Positions 8,751 to 17,094 of a stretch of 64,000 nt of DNA are shown piece by piece. Origin of the DNA: Bradyrhizobium erythrophlei. GTDB lineage: Bacteria; Pseudomonadota; Alphaproteobacteria; Rhizobiales; Xanthobacteraceae. The notes under the pieces are model-generated. The model was not told the origin of the DNA. It saw only the letters and a list, made by a program, of their open reading frames with translations, and searched no databases. The DNA is taken from positions 930,001-994,000 of the forward strand of contig NZ_LT670818.1 of the NCBI RefSeq assembly GCF_900129505.1. Direction: 5' to 3'. How positions within the stretch are numbered: position 1 is the stretch's first letter; every line of letters begins with the position of its first letter. Both the position numbers and the translations under genes were made by a program.

Positions 8751-9140
8751 TCAGGTGCCGGTCGTCAGATCGCGCAGCACGCCCGTCACCTCGGTGGAAC
8801 TATAGGGTTTTGGCAGAAAGCGCCCGCCCTCCGGCAGGTCCGTTTCCCTCACGCCGACATGGCCGGAGGTCGCCACGATCTTGATCGGCGGCCAGCGGCC
8901 GCGCACCGCGCGCGCGAGCTTCAACCCGTCCATCGAGCCCGGCATCTGGATATCGGTGAAAACCACGGTGATGTCCCGGCGCGCTTCCAGAATGTCGATG
9001 GCCTGATCGGCATTGGCCGCTTCGACAACCTCGAACCCGGCCTCCGCGATGATATCGACCGCGTCCATTCGAAGCAGAAACTCGTCCTCCACGACCAGCA
9101 CCACGGGTCTCCTGGACTCAACAAGACCCATCCGGCCCAC
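8751..9140 (-). CDS. Stand-alone response regulator receiver domain (CheY-like)
   Basis: A 129-residue single receiver domain with no output module. VVLVVEDEFLLRMDAVDII holds the acidic pair, VVFTDIQMPGSMDGL the phosphoacceptor Asp, ATSGH the switch Ser, and FLPKPYS the conserved Lys-Pro. The ATSGH and FLPKPYS pattern is typical of receivers linked to HWE-type sensor kinases in Rhizobiales. No kinase is encoded nearby, so the partner is unknown. It probably works as a phosphorelay intermediate or by protein-protein contact. The gene stands alone, divergent from the putative SOS unit that begins at 9285. Confidence 0.88.
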   Translation of the reverse strand: MGRMGLVESRRPVVLVVEDEFLLRMDAVDIIAEAGFEVVEAANADQAIDILEARRDITVVFTDIQMPGSMDGLKLARAVRGRWPPIKIVATSGHVGVRETDLPEGGRFLPKPYSSTEVTGVLRDLTTGT

Positions 9141-9284
9141 TCCCCTGCGACAAGGCGTTAAGCGCCGGATGTTGTTTTCGTTCCCTGGCTTGGACTTTCA
9201 GACCGGCTTCGGTCCGGCGGATCCCGCGGGCTGGCCCCGCCGCTTCCGACTGTGGATTCGTCGACCGGACTGACTGGAGCCCAC

Positions 9285-9314
9285 TTGACACCACGAGAAC
9301 AAAATAGGAACATT
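9285..9314 (+). promoter_or_regulatory. Sigma-70-like promoter overlapped by a putative LexA (SOS) box
   Basis: TTGACA at 9285-9290 is a perfect -35. A 17-18 base spacer leads to a -10 candidate at about 9308-9314. GAAC-AAAATAG-GAAC (9297-9311), followed by A, matches the alphaproteobacterial LexA box GAAC-N7-GAAC and lies across the spacer and -10, where a repressor would block polymerase. It is 39 bp before the ATG at 9351. Confidence 0.6.
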
Positions 9315-9350
9315 ACAACTACCCTTTCAGCTGTCCCCGGGAGCACCGCT

Positions 9351-9557
9351 ATGCCCGAAGCCTCTTGCCCATCCGACGTCAGCCGTTACGAGCAGGCCTG
9401 CGACCAGGCGATCGCGATGTGCGACGGCAATCTGCGCAGCACGATCAAAGCGCTGATCATGGCCAACGAATATCTGGAAAACGAACTCAACGAATTGCAG
9501 GCGGCGATTTCCTGCGGCTGCGCGCCAGCCGGACTGTCGAACAGCGACGCCGCCTGA
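9351..9557 (+). CDS. Small conserved-type protein of unknown function, putatively SOS-regulated
   Basis: A 68-residue protein. The ATG at 9351 follows a GGGAG ribosome-binding site. The core SRYEQACDQAIAMCDGNL then STIKALIMANEYLENELNEL looks like two amphipathic helices; the C-terminus carries CGC. I recognise the pattern as a small protein that recurs in Rhizobiales but know of no function. No signal peptide or membrane segment is visible. The promoter carries a LexA-type box, so the gene may be induced by DNA damage. A second small gene follows 36 bp downstream on the same strand and may be co-transcribed. Confidence 0.7.
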   Translation: MPEASCPSDVSRYEQACDQAIAMCDGNLRSTIKALIMANEYLENELNELQAAISCGCAPAGLSNSDAA

Positions 9558-9593
9558 GCGATCGAACCGGAGCCCACGGATCGGAGCACGACC

Positions 9594-9845
9594 ATGGCCG
9601 ATGTCACCTATTACGTCGCAATGCCGTTCCTGCAGGACGAGGGCGGCTCGCCGGTCGCCGGCGCTGCGGAGGAATGCCAGAGTTCGTCGGCGGCAACGCG
9701 CCGCGCGGAAGTCTTGTCGCGGGTTCCCGGCAGCATCGGCGCGGTCGCCTTCAGCCGCAGCGGCGATCCCATGATCGGCGAATTCGGCGACGCGCAGTTG
9801 CTCAGGAAGTTCGGCAACGTGCCCGACGATCTGAGCGGGTTGTGA
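9594..9845 (+). CDS. Small hypothetical protein downstream of the putative SOS gene
   Basis: An 83-residue protein starting MADVTYYVAMPFLQDEGG and ending GEFGDAQLLRKFGNVPDDLSGL. The ATG at 9594 has a GGAG motif about 7 bases upstream. The stretch from GSIGAVAFSRSGDPMIGEF may be a beta hairpin. No domain is recognised. The spacing and strand suggest it is in one transcription unit with the gene at 9351, hence possibly under the same LexA-type control. The gene ends 28 bp from the convergent epoxide hydrolase-like gene. It is likely real from start, spacing and codon bias, but function is unknown. Confidence 0.6.
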   Translation: MADVTYYVAMPFLQDEGGSPVAGAAEECQSSSAATRRAEVLSRVPGSIGAVAFSRSGDPMIGEFGDAQLLRKFGNVPDDLSGL

Positions 9846-9873
9846 GATTAGTGTTGAGAGAATGGTTGCGGAG

Positions 9874-11025
9874 TTACCGCAATTCCCGGAAGAAGGCGCG
9901 CACTTCGCTGGCGAGTAGATCCGGCTGCTCCAGGGCTGCGAAGTGTCCACCCCTGGGCATGATGCTCCAACGGCGGATGTCGGTGAAGACGCGTGCCGCC
10001 GCCGTGCGCGGTGGCTTGACGATCTCGCGCGGGAATTCGGCGTAGCCCGTAGGCACCGAAATCGTATCGCCCGGGGGCAGGATCGCCGAACCGTGAAGGC
10101 GGGCATAATAGGGCCAGAACGAGGAACCGATCGCTCCGGTGAACCAGTAGAGCGAGATATCGGCGAGCATGCGGTCGCGGCTGATCGCGCGCTCCACCTC
10201 GCCGCCGCAATCGGACCAGGCGCGGAATTTCTCCACGATCCAGGCAGCTAGGCCCGCCGGCGAATCCGTCAAGGCGAAGGCCAGCGTCTGAGGACGGGTG
10301 CCCTGGATCGACTGATAGCCGGTCTCTTCCCGCATCCAATGCCCAAGCTCGCCGAGGTAGCGCCGCTCCTCCTCGTTCGGGTTGGGAAAAGCCGAGGGAT
10401 CGCGGCCTGCGGCCATCATCAAATTGATGTGGATACCGATCATCCGATCGGCATGTGCGTAACCGAGCCGGCTTGAGACCGCCGCACCCCAATCGCCGCC
10501 CTGCGCAGCAAATCGGGCATAACCGAGCACGTCATGCATCAGCGCGGCGACGCAATCCGCCATCTCCGGAACGCCAAACCGCTTTTGGCCGGGCCGGAAG
10601 GAAAGCCCATAGCCGGGCAATGACGGCGCGACGACGGTGAAGGCATCGCGCGCATCGCCGCCGAAGCGCACGGGGTCGGTCAGGCGTGGAATGATGTCGA
10701 TAAATTCAAATACCGAACCGGGCCAGCCATGCAGCAGGAGCAACGGCATCGGGTCGGGGCCAACCCCGGGCACATGCAAATAGTGCAGGTCGATGTCGTG
10801 CAGCGCGACACGGAATTGCGGAAAGGCATTCAGCGCGGCTTCCTCGGCTCGCCAGTCAAACTCGTTGCGCCAGTATTCGGTTAGCCGTTGCAGATAAGCG
10901 ACATCGGTGCCGTAAGCCCAGGCGTCACCGGGCGCCTGGTCAGGGAAGCGTGTGCGGGCGAGCCGGTCGCGGAGATCGGCGATATCGGCATCCGGGATGC
11001 GAAGACTGAATCCGGTCGGTTTCAT
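9874..11025 (-). CDS. Epoxide hydrolase family protein (alpha/beta hydrolase)
   Basis: A 383-residue protein when started at the ATG at 11025, which has AGGA just upstream; a longer in-frame start at 11094 would run into the neighbouring gene. The N-terminal part matches the epoxide-hydrolase N-terminal domain (LRDRLARTRFPD, DWRAEEAALNAFPQF). The hydrolase core has the oxyanion motif HGWPGS, the nucleophile elbow GGDWGAA with its Asp, and the C-terminal HFAALEQP with the catalytic His. This family opens epoxides to diols, though the bacterial homologues have varied substrates. Cytoplasmic. Confidence 0.85.
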   Translation of the reverse strand: MKPTGFSLRIPDADIADLRDRLARTRFPDQAPGDAWAYGTDVAYLQRLTEYWRNEFDWRAEEAALNAFPQFRVALHDIDLHYLHVPGVGPDPMPLLLLHGWPGSVFEFIDIIPRLTDPVRFGGDARDAFTVVAPSLPGYGLSFRPGQKRFGVPEMADCVAALMHDVLGYARFAAQGGDWGAAVSSRLGYAHADRMIGIHINLMMAAGRDPSAFPNPNEEERRYLGELGHWMREETGYQSIQGTRPQTLAFALTDSPAGLAAWIVEKFRAWSDCGGEVERAISRDRMLADISLYWFTGAIGSSFWPYYARLHGSAILPPGDTISVPTGYAEFPREIVKPPRTAAARVFTDIRRWSIMPRGGHFAALEQPDLLASEVRAFFRELR

Positions 11026-11090
11026 GATCCTGCTCGGCTCGACCTCTGCAGTCTCTAGAAACTCACCGCGCTGGTCCAGAGGCAGCGGCG

Positions 11091-11819
11091 TCAATGTTGA
11101 GGCGTTATCTCATGCCTCCGTTGCGCCTTGCGCACATACATCGCGCTGTCGGCTTCCTCGAGCGCGCGGCCGGCTTCCGCATGCGGGCCGAGAATGGCAA
11201 CGCCGGCCGATGCGCCCGCGGTGACGTCGCGGCCACGAAAGGTGAAAGTGAGCCGGTCGATGGCCTGTTCCAGCGAGGCCGCTTTCGCCTTGGCATCGGT
11301 CTCGCTCAGGTTCCACAGCAGAACCGCGAACTCGTCGCCGCCGAGCCGCCCGACCACGTCGGAGGAACGCACAAGGCGCAGCAGCGTGGCCGCGACGGCC
11401 TTCAGGACCTGATCGCCGGCGGCATGCCCGAAGGCATCGTTGATCGGCTTTAGGCCATCGACGTCGAGCACGACCAGCGCGCCGCTCGCGTGATAGCGCT
11501 TGATGTAGGAGATCGCCCGGTGGAACTCTCGCTCGAAGCCGCGCCGATTCGGAATATCCAGCAGGAAATCCGTATCCGCCGACGCTTCCAGTTCCTCGAT
11601 CCGCTTCCGCGCGCGCGCCAGTTCGGTCCGCAGCCTGCGAATCGCGGGCCTGGCGTCCTTGGGGCCGACCGGCAGCCGGGGCACTGGTTTTGGCTGCTTC
11701 GCCGGCCGGGCCAGGCGCGGCACGACCTTGCGCTTGTCCACCCCATTTTTGCGGCGTTTCGCAGCTTTGGGCTTTGACGTTTTGGGGGCGGCCGCCCCTG
11801 TTTTCTGGTTCCTGGGCAT
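11091..11819 (-). CDS. Cytoplasmic diguanylate cyclase (GGDEF)
   Basis: A 242-residue protein from the ATG at 11819. A Lys/Arg/Pro-rich, probably disordered N-terminus (about 1-55) and a short coiled coil (about 60-82) lead into one GGDEF domain. The active-site motif GGDEF is intact at about 160-164, and RSSD five residues upstream (about 151-154) is a good inhibitory site, so the protein should make cyclic-di-GMP from GTP and be feedback-inhibited. DVDGLKPINDAFGHAAGD is the metal and substrate-binding segment. It has no sensor domain or membrane helix. It lies upstream of the epoxide hydrolase-like gene with 65 bp between them. Confidence 0.9.
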   Translation of the reverse strand: MPRNQKTGAAAPKTSKPKAAKRRKNGVDKRKVVPRLARPAKQPKPVPRLPVGPKDARPAIRRLRTELARARKRIEELEASADTDFLLDIPNRRGFEREFHRAISYIKRYHASGALVVLDVDGLKPINDAFGHAAGDQVLKAVAATLLRLVRSSDVVGRLGGDEFAVLLWNLSETDAKAKAASLEQAIDRLTFTFRGRDVTAGASAGVAILGPHAEAGRALEEADSAMYVRKAQRRHEITPQH

Positions 11820-12001
11820 CTCAAACCCGCTTCCACGTGGCGTTGACGCAGCCCTTCGGGCTGGAATCATGCGCTAAGAAGGCTTGCCGGAATTCACCAA
11901 GACAGGATAGTCCATTCCGGACCCCTTGCCGCGCCTTGCCGAACCTCGGGCCGATCCTATAATCCGGCCTATGTTTTTGGATTCCCGAAAGAATTAACCA
12001 C

Positions 12002-12490
12002 ATGCCCGCCCCCGTCGCCATCATCATGGGAAGCCAGTCGGACTGGGAGACCATGCGCCACGCCGCAGAAACCCTGGGAGCGCTCGGGGTGGCCTGCGAC
12101 AAACACATCGTCTCGGCGCATCGCACGCCGGAGCGGATGTTTGCCTTTGCCAGGGGGGCCAAGGCGGCCGGCGTCAAGATCATCATCGCCGGCGCCGGCG
12201 GCGCGGCGCATCTGCCGGGCATGACGGCGTCGCTGACGGAATTGCCGGTATTCGGCGTCCCCATCGAATCCAAGGCGCTGTCCGGCGTCGATTCGCTCTA
12301 TTCCATGGTCCAGATGCCGGCCGGCGTCCCGGTCGGAACGCTGGCGATCGGCAAGGCCGGCGCCATCAACGCCGCGCTGCTGGCGGCCAGCGTGCTCGCG
12401 CTGAACGATAAAGCGCTCGCGGGCAGGCTCGCTGCCTGGCGCAAGGCGCAGACCGATGCGGTCGGCGAGCGTCCGGAGGATCCGGCGTGA
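12002..12490 (+). CDS. purE: 5-(carboxyamino)imidazole ribonucleotide mutase
   Basis: A 162-residue class I PurE, the normal length. It moves the carboxylate of N5-CAIR to give CAIR in de novo purine synthesis and works with PurK, the next gene. [10 protein letters not shown] is the phosphate-binding segment, SAHRTPERM carries the catalytic His, and [12 protein letters not shown] is the substrate loop. The stop overlaps the purK start by four bases (GTGA), a sign of translational coupling. The start ATG follows GAAAGAATTAACCAC, so the ribosome-binding site is weak. Confidence 0.97.
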   Translation: MPAPVAIIMGSQSDWETMRHAAETLGALGVACDKHIVSAHRTPERMFAFARGAKAAGVKIIIAGAGGAAHLPGMTASLTELPVFGVPIESKALSGVDSLYSMVQMPAGVPVGTLAIGKAGAINAALLAASVLALNDKALAGRLAAWRKAQTDAVGERPEDPA

Positions 12491-13587
12491 CGGCTCCACT
12501 CAAGGTGAAGCTGAAGCCCGGCGACACCATCGGAATTCTCGGCGGCGGACAATTGGGCCGGATGCTGGCAATGGCGGCGGCGCGGCTCGGCCTGCGCTGT
12601 CACGTGTTTTCGCCGGATCCGGATTCGCCGGCGTTCGACGTGGTGCTGAACGCGACCTGCGCCGAATATGCCGATGTCGAGGCGCTGGAATTATTCGCGA
12701 ACGACGTCGACGTCATCACCTATGAATTCGAGAACGTGCCGTCCGCAGCCGCGATGGTCCTCGGCGCGCGCCGCCCGGTGCTGCCCGACCGGAAAATCCT
12801 GGAGACCACGCAGGACCGGCTCGCCGAAAAGGACTTCGTGAAACGGCTCGGCATCGGCACAGCCGATTACGCCGATGTGTCGTCGGCCGCGAGCCTGTGG
12901 GCCGCGATCTCGCGCATCGGCCTGCCGGCCGTACTCAAGACCCGCCGCTTCGGCTATGACGGCAAGGGCCAGGCGATCATCCGCGCGGGCGACGATCCGG
13001 ACAGGATCTGGGACGATCTCGGTACCAAATCCGCCATCCTCGAGGCGTTCATTCCGTTCCAGTGCGAGATCTCCGTGATCGCCGCGCGCTCGGCGGACGG
13101 CCATGTCGAATGCTTCGACGTCACCGAAAACGAGCATCGCGACCACATCCTGAAAATTTCGCGGGCGCCGGCCAATATTTCCGATGCGCTGGCTAGCGAG
13201 GCGCGCGCGGTTGCGGAGAAGATCGCGAGCGCCCTGAATTACGTCGGCGTGCTCGCGGTCGAGATGTTCGTGGTGCAATGTGAGGCGGGGCCGAAGGTCC
13301 TGGTCAACGAGATCGCGCCCCGTGTGCACAATTCCGGACACTGGACCCTGGACGGCGCCTCGATCTCGCAATTCGAGCAGCACATCCGCGCCATCGCCGG
13401 CTGGCCGCTCGGCAAGCCGGTCCGCCACGGTCCGGTCACCATGACCAACCTGATCGGGGACGATATCAACGACTATGAGCAATGGCTGACCATCCCCGGC
13501 GCTACCATCCACCTCTATGGTAAGGGGGCGCCGCGCCCGGGCCGCAAAATGGGACACGTGACGCAGGTATCGGCGCGCGAAAAATAG
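12487..13587 (+). CDS. purK: 5-(carboxyamino)imidazole ribonucleotide synthase
   Basis: A 366-residue ATP-grasp enzyme that carboxylates AIR with bicarbonate and ATP to give N5-CAIR, the PurE substrate. [18 protein letters not shown] is the N-terminal nucleotide-fold segment, [14 protein letters not shown] is the ATP-grasp loop and [14 protein letters not shown] the active-site region. It starts with a GTG overlapping the purE stop. It converges on aqpZ with only 11 bp between stops. Confidence 0.97.
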   Translation: MTAPLKVKLKPGDTIGILGGGQLGRMLAMAAARLGLRCHVFSPDPDSPAFDVVLNATCAEYADVEALELFANDVDVITYEFENVPSAAAMVLGARRPVLPDRKILETTQDRLAEKDFVKRLGIGTADYADVSSAASLWAAISRIGLPAVLKTRRFGYDGKGQAIIRAGDDPDRIWDDLGTKSAILEAFIPFQCEISVIAARSADGHVECFDVTENEHRDHILKISRAPANISDALASEARAVAEKIASALNYVGVLAVEMFVVQCEAGPKVLVNEIAPRVHNSGHWTLDGASISQFEQHIRAIAGWPLGKPVRHGPVTMTNLIGDDINDYEQWLTIPGATIHLYGKGAPRPGRKMGHVTQVSAREK

Positions 13588-13598
13588 CCGCCGTCGCA

Positions 13599-14321
13599 TC
13601 AAGCCGAAGTGCGCCCCGCGACAACGCCGTCCGGCTGCGCGCTAAGCCAGCGATAGAGCACACCACCCAGCACGCCGCCGATCAAGGGCGCCAGCCAGAA
13701 AAGCCAAAGCTGCGCCAGCGCCCAGCCGCCGACGAACAGCGCCGGTCCGGTGCTGCGCGCCGGATTGACCGACGTGTTGGTCACGGGAATGCTGACCAGA
13801 TGGATCATCACCAGCGTAAGCCCGATGGCCAGCGGCGCGAAGCCCGCGGGCGCGTTGCCATGGGTGGCGCCCATGATGATGAACAGAAACATCATCGTCA
13901 TCACGACTTCCATGATGAAGCATGCCACCAGGCTATAATGGCCGGGCGAATGCGCGTCATAGCCGTTCGCGGCAAAGCCCTTGGCGACGTCGAAGCCGGC
14001 GGCGCCGCTCGCAATCACATATAGCAGCGCAGAGGCGGCAACGGCGCCGATCACCTGTGCGATCACATAGGGCGCGATCTGCCCGGTCGGAAAGCGCCCG
14101 CCGGCGGCGAGGCCGACCGTCACCGCGGGGTTGAGATGGCAGCCGGACACGTGACCGATCGCATAGGCCATGGTCACGACGCTCAACCCGAACGCAAGGG
14201 ACACCCCGACCAGCCCAATACCCACTTGCGGAAAGCCCGCAGCGATCACAGCGCTGCCGCATCCCGCAAATGTCAGCCAGAACGTGCCGATGGCCTCAGC
14301 GGCATATTTCTTCACATCCAT
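13599..14321 (-). CDS. aqpZ: Aquaporin Z, water channel
   Basis: A 240-residue major intrinsic protein with six membrane helices and both NPA motifs: HLNPAVTVG and [30 protein letters not shown] is nearly identical to E. coli AqpZ in the selectivity-filter region (the His before LVSIP and the Arg after NPA), so it should pass water rather than glycerol. The ATG at 14321 has GGGAGA six bases upstream and is preferred over a longer in-frame start at 14357. It acts in the inner membrane in rapid osmotic adjustment. Confidence 0.95.
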   Translation of the reverse strand: MDVKKYAAEAIGTFWLTFAGCGSAVIAAGFPQVGIGLVGVSLAFGLSVVTMAYAIGHVSGCHLNPAVTVGLAAGGRFPTGQIAPYVIAQVIGAVAASALLYVIASGAAGFDVAKGFAANGYDAHSPGHYSLVACFIMEVVMTMMFLFIIMGATHGNAPAGFAPLAIGLTLVMIHLVSIPVTNTSVNPARSTGPALFVGGWALAQLWLFWLAPLIGGVLGGVLYRWLSAQPDGVVAGRTSA

Positions 14322-14502
14322 GTCGCGTCTCCCCTGATTTATAGCCGGGTCGCTCAAAACTCCGGGAACAGCCCTGGTCTGGGCGCCGAATCAGGGCCAA
14401 CCACGACAGATTCGCCGCTTTTCATGGCTTTACTTGGCCGGGAAACCCGCTTCACAGATGGACATCGGCGGCATTGTCTGATACATCCGCGCGCTCAAGG
14501 TT

Positions 14503-14528
14503 AAGGGCCAGGCCTTTTGCCGGCCCTT
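14503..14528 (+). promoter_or_regulatory. RNA hairpin in the rpsU leader, possible attenuator
   Basis: AAGGGCC (14503-14509) pairs with GGCCCTT (14522-14528), and GGC (14511-14513) with GCC (14519-14521), leaving a CTTTT loop and one bulged A. It ends 46 bases before the rpsU start and is followed by TGCTTTAT. It could be a terminator or attenuator for the rpsU transcript. The rest of 14322-14573 holds nothing recognisable. Confidence 0.4.
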
Positions 14529-14573
14529 TGCTTTATCAGAATTCCAATCCGACCAATTGAAAGAGGATGCCGC

Positions 14574-14879
14574 GTGCAGGTTCTCGTTCGCGATAACAAT
14601 GTCGATCAAGCCCTCAAGGCGCTGAAGAAGAAGATGCAGCGCGAGGGTATTTTCCGCGAGATGAAGCTCCGCGGTCACTACGAAAAGCCCTCCGAGAAGA
14701 AGGCCCGGGAAAAGGCCGAAGCCGTGCGCCGTGCGCGCAAGCTCGCTCGCAAGAAGCTGCAGCGCGAAGGCCTGCTGCCGATGAAGCCGAAGCCGGTGTT
14801 TGGCGCCGGTCCCGGTGCCGAGCGCGGTGGCGCCGGCGGTCGTGGCGGTCCCGGTGCAGGTCCGCGCGGCCCGCGCTGA
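14574..14879 (+). CDS. rpsU: Small ribosomal subunit protein bS21
   Basis: A 101-residue bS21. The GTG start at 14574 follows AAAGAGGA by six bases and gives the canonical [20 protein letters not shown]. The Arg/Lys-rich helix ([20 protein letters not shown]) binds 16S rRNA near the anti-Shine-Dalgarno region. A 25-residue Gly/Arg/Pro-rich tail ([16 protein letters not shown] and on) extends beyond the E. coli length of 71, as seen in some alphaproteobacterial bS21. The leader has a hairpin and the gene is followed by a strong terminator, so it is probably a single-gene unit. Confidence 0.95.
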   Translation: MQVLVRDNNVDQALKALKKKMQREGIFREMKLRGHYEKPSEKKAREKAEAVRRARKLARKKLQREGLLPMKPKPVFGAGPGAERGGAGGRGGPGAGPRGPR

Positions 14880-14908
14880 TCGAAGGTTTCTCAGATTTGA
14901 GTTCGGTG

Positions 14909-14940
14909 ACGCGAGCCTTACGGCTCGCGTTGTTGTTTGT
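14909..14940 (+). terminator. Intrinsic terminator after rpsU
   Basis: ACGCGAGCC (14909-14917), loop TTAC, and GGCTCGCGT (14922-14930) form a perfect nine-base-pair stem followed by the T-rich TGTTGTTTGT. It starts 30 bases after the rpsU stop codon. Confidence 0.85.
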
Positions 14941-15021
14941 GCGTACGCATTTTTGGCCGATGCATTTCGGGGCGCGGCAGGCTAACAATAGGACGTAAGC
15001 CGCGCGAGCATTCCGCATCTC

Positions 15022-15654
15022 ATGGTCCTTCCGGTCCCGTCTTCTCTCTCCGGAACCTTGCGTTCCGGCTGGCGCGCGCCCGTGGCTGTTCTGCTGGCCG
15101 CGATCGCGCTCGGCGGCTGCTCTTTCGACCTGGGATCGTTTTCGTCCACGTCGGATAAGGAAGAGCCAAAACCCGCTCCGGCGGGAGCCGCGGTGGCCCA
15201 GGCGCAGGTCTACGCCACGCACGGCCAGGTGCTTGCCAAATCCGGAAAACCCGAAGAGGCGCTGGCGGAGTTCAATCACGCCGTCGAACTCGATCCCAAC
15301 AATGCGCAGGCGCTGTATGGCCGCGGACTGCTCTATCAAGGCGACAAGCGGCATCAGCAGGCGATCGACGATTTCACCGCGGCCAATGGCCTGAAGCCGC
15401 AACAGGCGGAGCCGCTGCTCGCCCGCGCGGTCAGCTATCTCGCGCTCGACAAGGCCAAGGAAGCCGCCGCCGATCTCGACGAGGCGGCGCAGGCCGATCC
15501 GCAGAACGCGCAGATCTGGAGCACGCGCGGGCAGGCCTATGAACGGCTCGGCGACAAGGCCAGGGCCGCCGAATCATACGGCCGCGCCATCAATCTGCGC
15601 CCCAGGGATGAAGCCGCGCGCAACGGCCTGGCGCGCGTCGGTGGCAAGACCTGA
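15022..15654 (+). CDS. TPR-containing lipoprotein
   Basis: A 210-residue protein with a lipoprotein signal: a basic stretch, then VLLAAIALGGC, whose Cys at about residue 33 would be lipidated. After an Ala/Pro-rich linker come at least four tetratricopeptide repeats (about 60-200), visible as LAKSGKPEEALAEFNHAVELDP, ALYGRGLLYQGDKRHQQA and YERLGDKARAAESYGRAI. It resembles NlpI-type or Rhizobiales TPR lipoproteins that scaffold envelope complexes. The partner is unknown. The ATG at 15022 is the only start that keeps the signal peptide. Confidence 0.85.
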   Translation: MVLPVPSSLSGTLRSGWRAPVAVLLAAIALGGCSFDLGSFSSTSDKEEPKPAPAGAAVAQAQVYATHGQVLAKSGKPEEALAEFNHAVELDPNNAQALYGRGLLYQGDKRHQQAIDDFTAANGLKPQQAEPLLARAVSYLALDKAKEAAADLDEAAQADPQNAQIWSTRGQAYERLGDKARAAESYGRAINLRPRDEAARNGLARVGGKT

Positions 15655-15706
15655 CGGATCAATCAAGACTTGAACGATCAGGACCGGATCGATCAGGTCG
15701 TGCGCG

Positions 15707-16678
15707 CTATTTCGGCAAAACCGCGTGAAACACCGACTTCGCCGCCAGCAGCATGTCTTCGGCGACATTGGTGTGTTCGCGCCGCTGGGGCTCCGCTTCG
15801 GCGCGCAGATCCATCGGTCCCGGCAGCGGCAAGGACAGAGACGGCGACGCCTCCGGGATATCGGCGGGAGGAGTCGGCCGGCGGGGATCGTCGATGCGGG
15901 CGGGCTTCGCCGGCGTTGATCCGGTCGGCGCATTGAAGGCATCACCGGCGGGGGTGGAAACCATGATCGGGGGCGGCAGCGGCCGAACCGCGGGAGCGGA
16001 GGCGACAGGTGCTGCAACCGGGGGCGCTGCTACAATGACGCGAGGCGTTTCCGGGACACGGGCGGCTTCCTGCGGCCGCGGCGAAACGTCGCCGGTGCCG
16101 CGCAGCCGCTCGATGGCCGCGCGCGCCAGTTCGTTGGCATCGCGACGCTCTTCCGACGCGGCCGCAGCCTCGGCAGCCGGAGCGGCAACGACAGGCGCGG
16201 CAGCCACGGCGGGGGTGGGCGGCGCGACCGGGGCCGGGGCAGACTTGGCAACGGCCTTTTCGCGGGGCGCCGGCGTGTGACGGCGGGTTTCAGCCGGGAG
16301 GCTCGCGGTTTCCGCCGGCTTATCAGCGGATTTCTCGATGGGCTTCTCAGCGACAGCCGGCTTTTCGACCACCGCCGGCTTTTCAGCAGCGGTCTGCTCG
16401 AGCATGGCTTTTTCGGAGATGCCCTTGGCCGTGACCCCCGGCTGCGGGAGGGCGCCTACGGTCTCCGGCTTTACGTCCGCCTTTGCTTCAGCCGCTTTTG
16501 CTTCAGCCGCCTTTGCTTCAGTCCTGGTCTCCGCCTTCGGGTCGACCGGGGAGACCGCGGCGGCAGCAGGCGCGTCGGGCTTGGCGACGATGTAATGATT
16601 AACGATGTAGGCCCCAAGGATGGTCGCAATGACCGAGGGCAAGATATCCATCGTAAATTTCGAGACGATTTTCAGCAT
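15707..16678 (-). CDS. Membrane-anchored Ala/Pro-rich protein of unknown function
   Basis: A 323-residue protein with one N-terminal membrane helix (about 10-31, DILPSVIATILGAYIVNHYI) and then a long low-complexity region rich in Ala, Pro, Lys and Glu. It contains tandem pentapeptides (KAAEA units, and a second EKPAV-type array), so most of it is probably an extended, disordered periplasmic or cytoplasmic arm. The C-terminus (NVAEDMLLAAKSVFHAVLPK) looks like an amphipathic helix. Nothing indicates an enzyme. It is convergent with the TPR lipoprotein gene. It resembles spacer-arm proteins such as TolA in composition but lacks a TolA C-terminal domain. Confidence 0.65.
   Translation of the reverse strand: MLKIVSKFTMDILPSVIATILGAYIVNHYIVAKPDAPAAAAVSPVDPKAETRTEAKAAEAKAAEAKADVKPETVGALPQPGVTAKGISEKAMLEQTAAEKPAVVEKPAVAEKPIEKSADKPAETASLPAETRRHTPAPREKAVAKSAPAPVAPPTPAVAAAPVVAAPAAEAAAASEERRDANELARAAIERLRGTGDVSPRPQEAARVPETPRVIVAAPPVAAPVASAPAVRPLPPPIMVSTPAGDAFNAPTGSTPAKPARIDDPRRPTPPADIPEASPSLSLPLPGPMDLRAEAEPQRREHTNVAEDMLLAAKSVFHAVLPK
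16481..16525. repeat. 15-base tandem repeat, three units, in frame
   Basis: Units CTTTGCTTCAGCCGC, TTTTGCTTCAGCCGC and CTTTGCTTCAGTCCT at 16481, 16496 and 16511. They encode the KAAEA pentapeptide repeats of the Ala/Pro-rich membrane-anchored protein and keep its frame whatever the copy number. Confidence 0.8.
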
Positions 16679-16775
16679 GCCTGCCTACTCCCAGCCCCGG
16701 TTTGATGCTGAAACTTTGAGGCACATTGAGGGATCAACTGCGACGGATCGGTGGCAATCGGTTAAAACCCGTTAG

Positions 16776-17060
16776 TCATTGTTTCAATTCGACTTCCAGG
16801 AACACGATCTCGGATGCGGTTTCGTTGAGCACGTCATGCTCGACCCCGGCCTTCCGGAAGTAGGATTTGCCGACGTTGAGCTGCGCCTTGGAACGTTCCC
16901 CGTTGGGCGCCACGATGGTCATTTCACCCGCCGTGACGGGAACAATGACGTAGTCCATGCCATGGGTGTGATGGCCGGTGGCGCTGCCCGGCGCCAGCCG
17001 CCATTCGGTGACGCGGACCTCCGCGGTGTCGACCTGAACCTCCGATTTGGCGCTGAGCAT
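16776..17060 (-). CDS. Small cupin-domain protein
   Basis: A 94-residue single cupin. The first metal-binding motif is visible as GSATGHHTHGMDYVIVPVTAGE, with two His in HTH; the second part has SYFRKAGVEHDVLNE. Such small cupins bind a divalent metal and act as dioxygenase-like or sensor proteins; the substrate cannot be told. ATG at 17060 is chosen over a GTG two codons upstream because the AGGAG sequence fits it better. It lies 30 bases after the chaA-like gene on the same strand, with a repeat containing several Shine-Dalgarno-like copies in between, so it is likely co-transcribed. Confidence 0.8.
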   Translation of the reverse strand: MLSAKSEVQVDTAEVRVTEWRLAPGSATGHHTHGMDYVIVPVTAGEMTIVAPNGERSKAQLNVGKSYFRKAGVEHDVLNETASEIVFLEVELKQ

Positions 17061-17068
17061 TGTCACTC

Positions 17069-17094
17069 CTCTTCAGCCTCTTCAGCCTCTTCAG
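17069..17094. repeat. Nine-base tandem repeat spanning the antiporter stop and the cupin ribosome-binding site
   Basis: CTCTTCAGC at 17069 and 17078 and a third copy missing one base at 17087. On the mRNA (minus strand) this reads as three GCTGAAGAG units, each holding a GAAGAGG-like Shine-Dalgarno core, the last next to the cupin ATG. The antiporter stop codon lies within the first unit. Confidence 0.75.
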
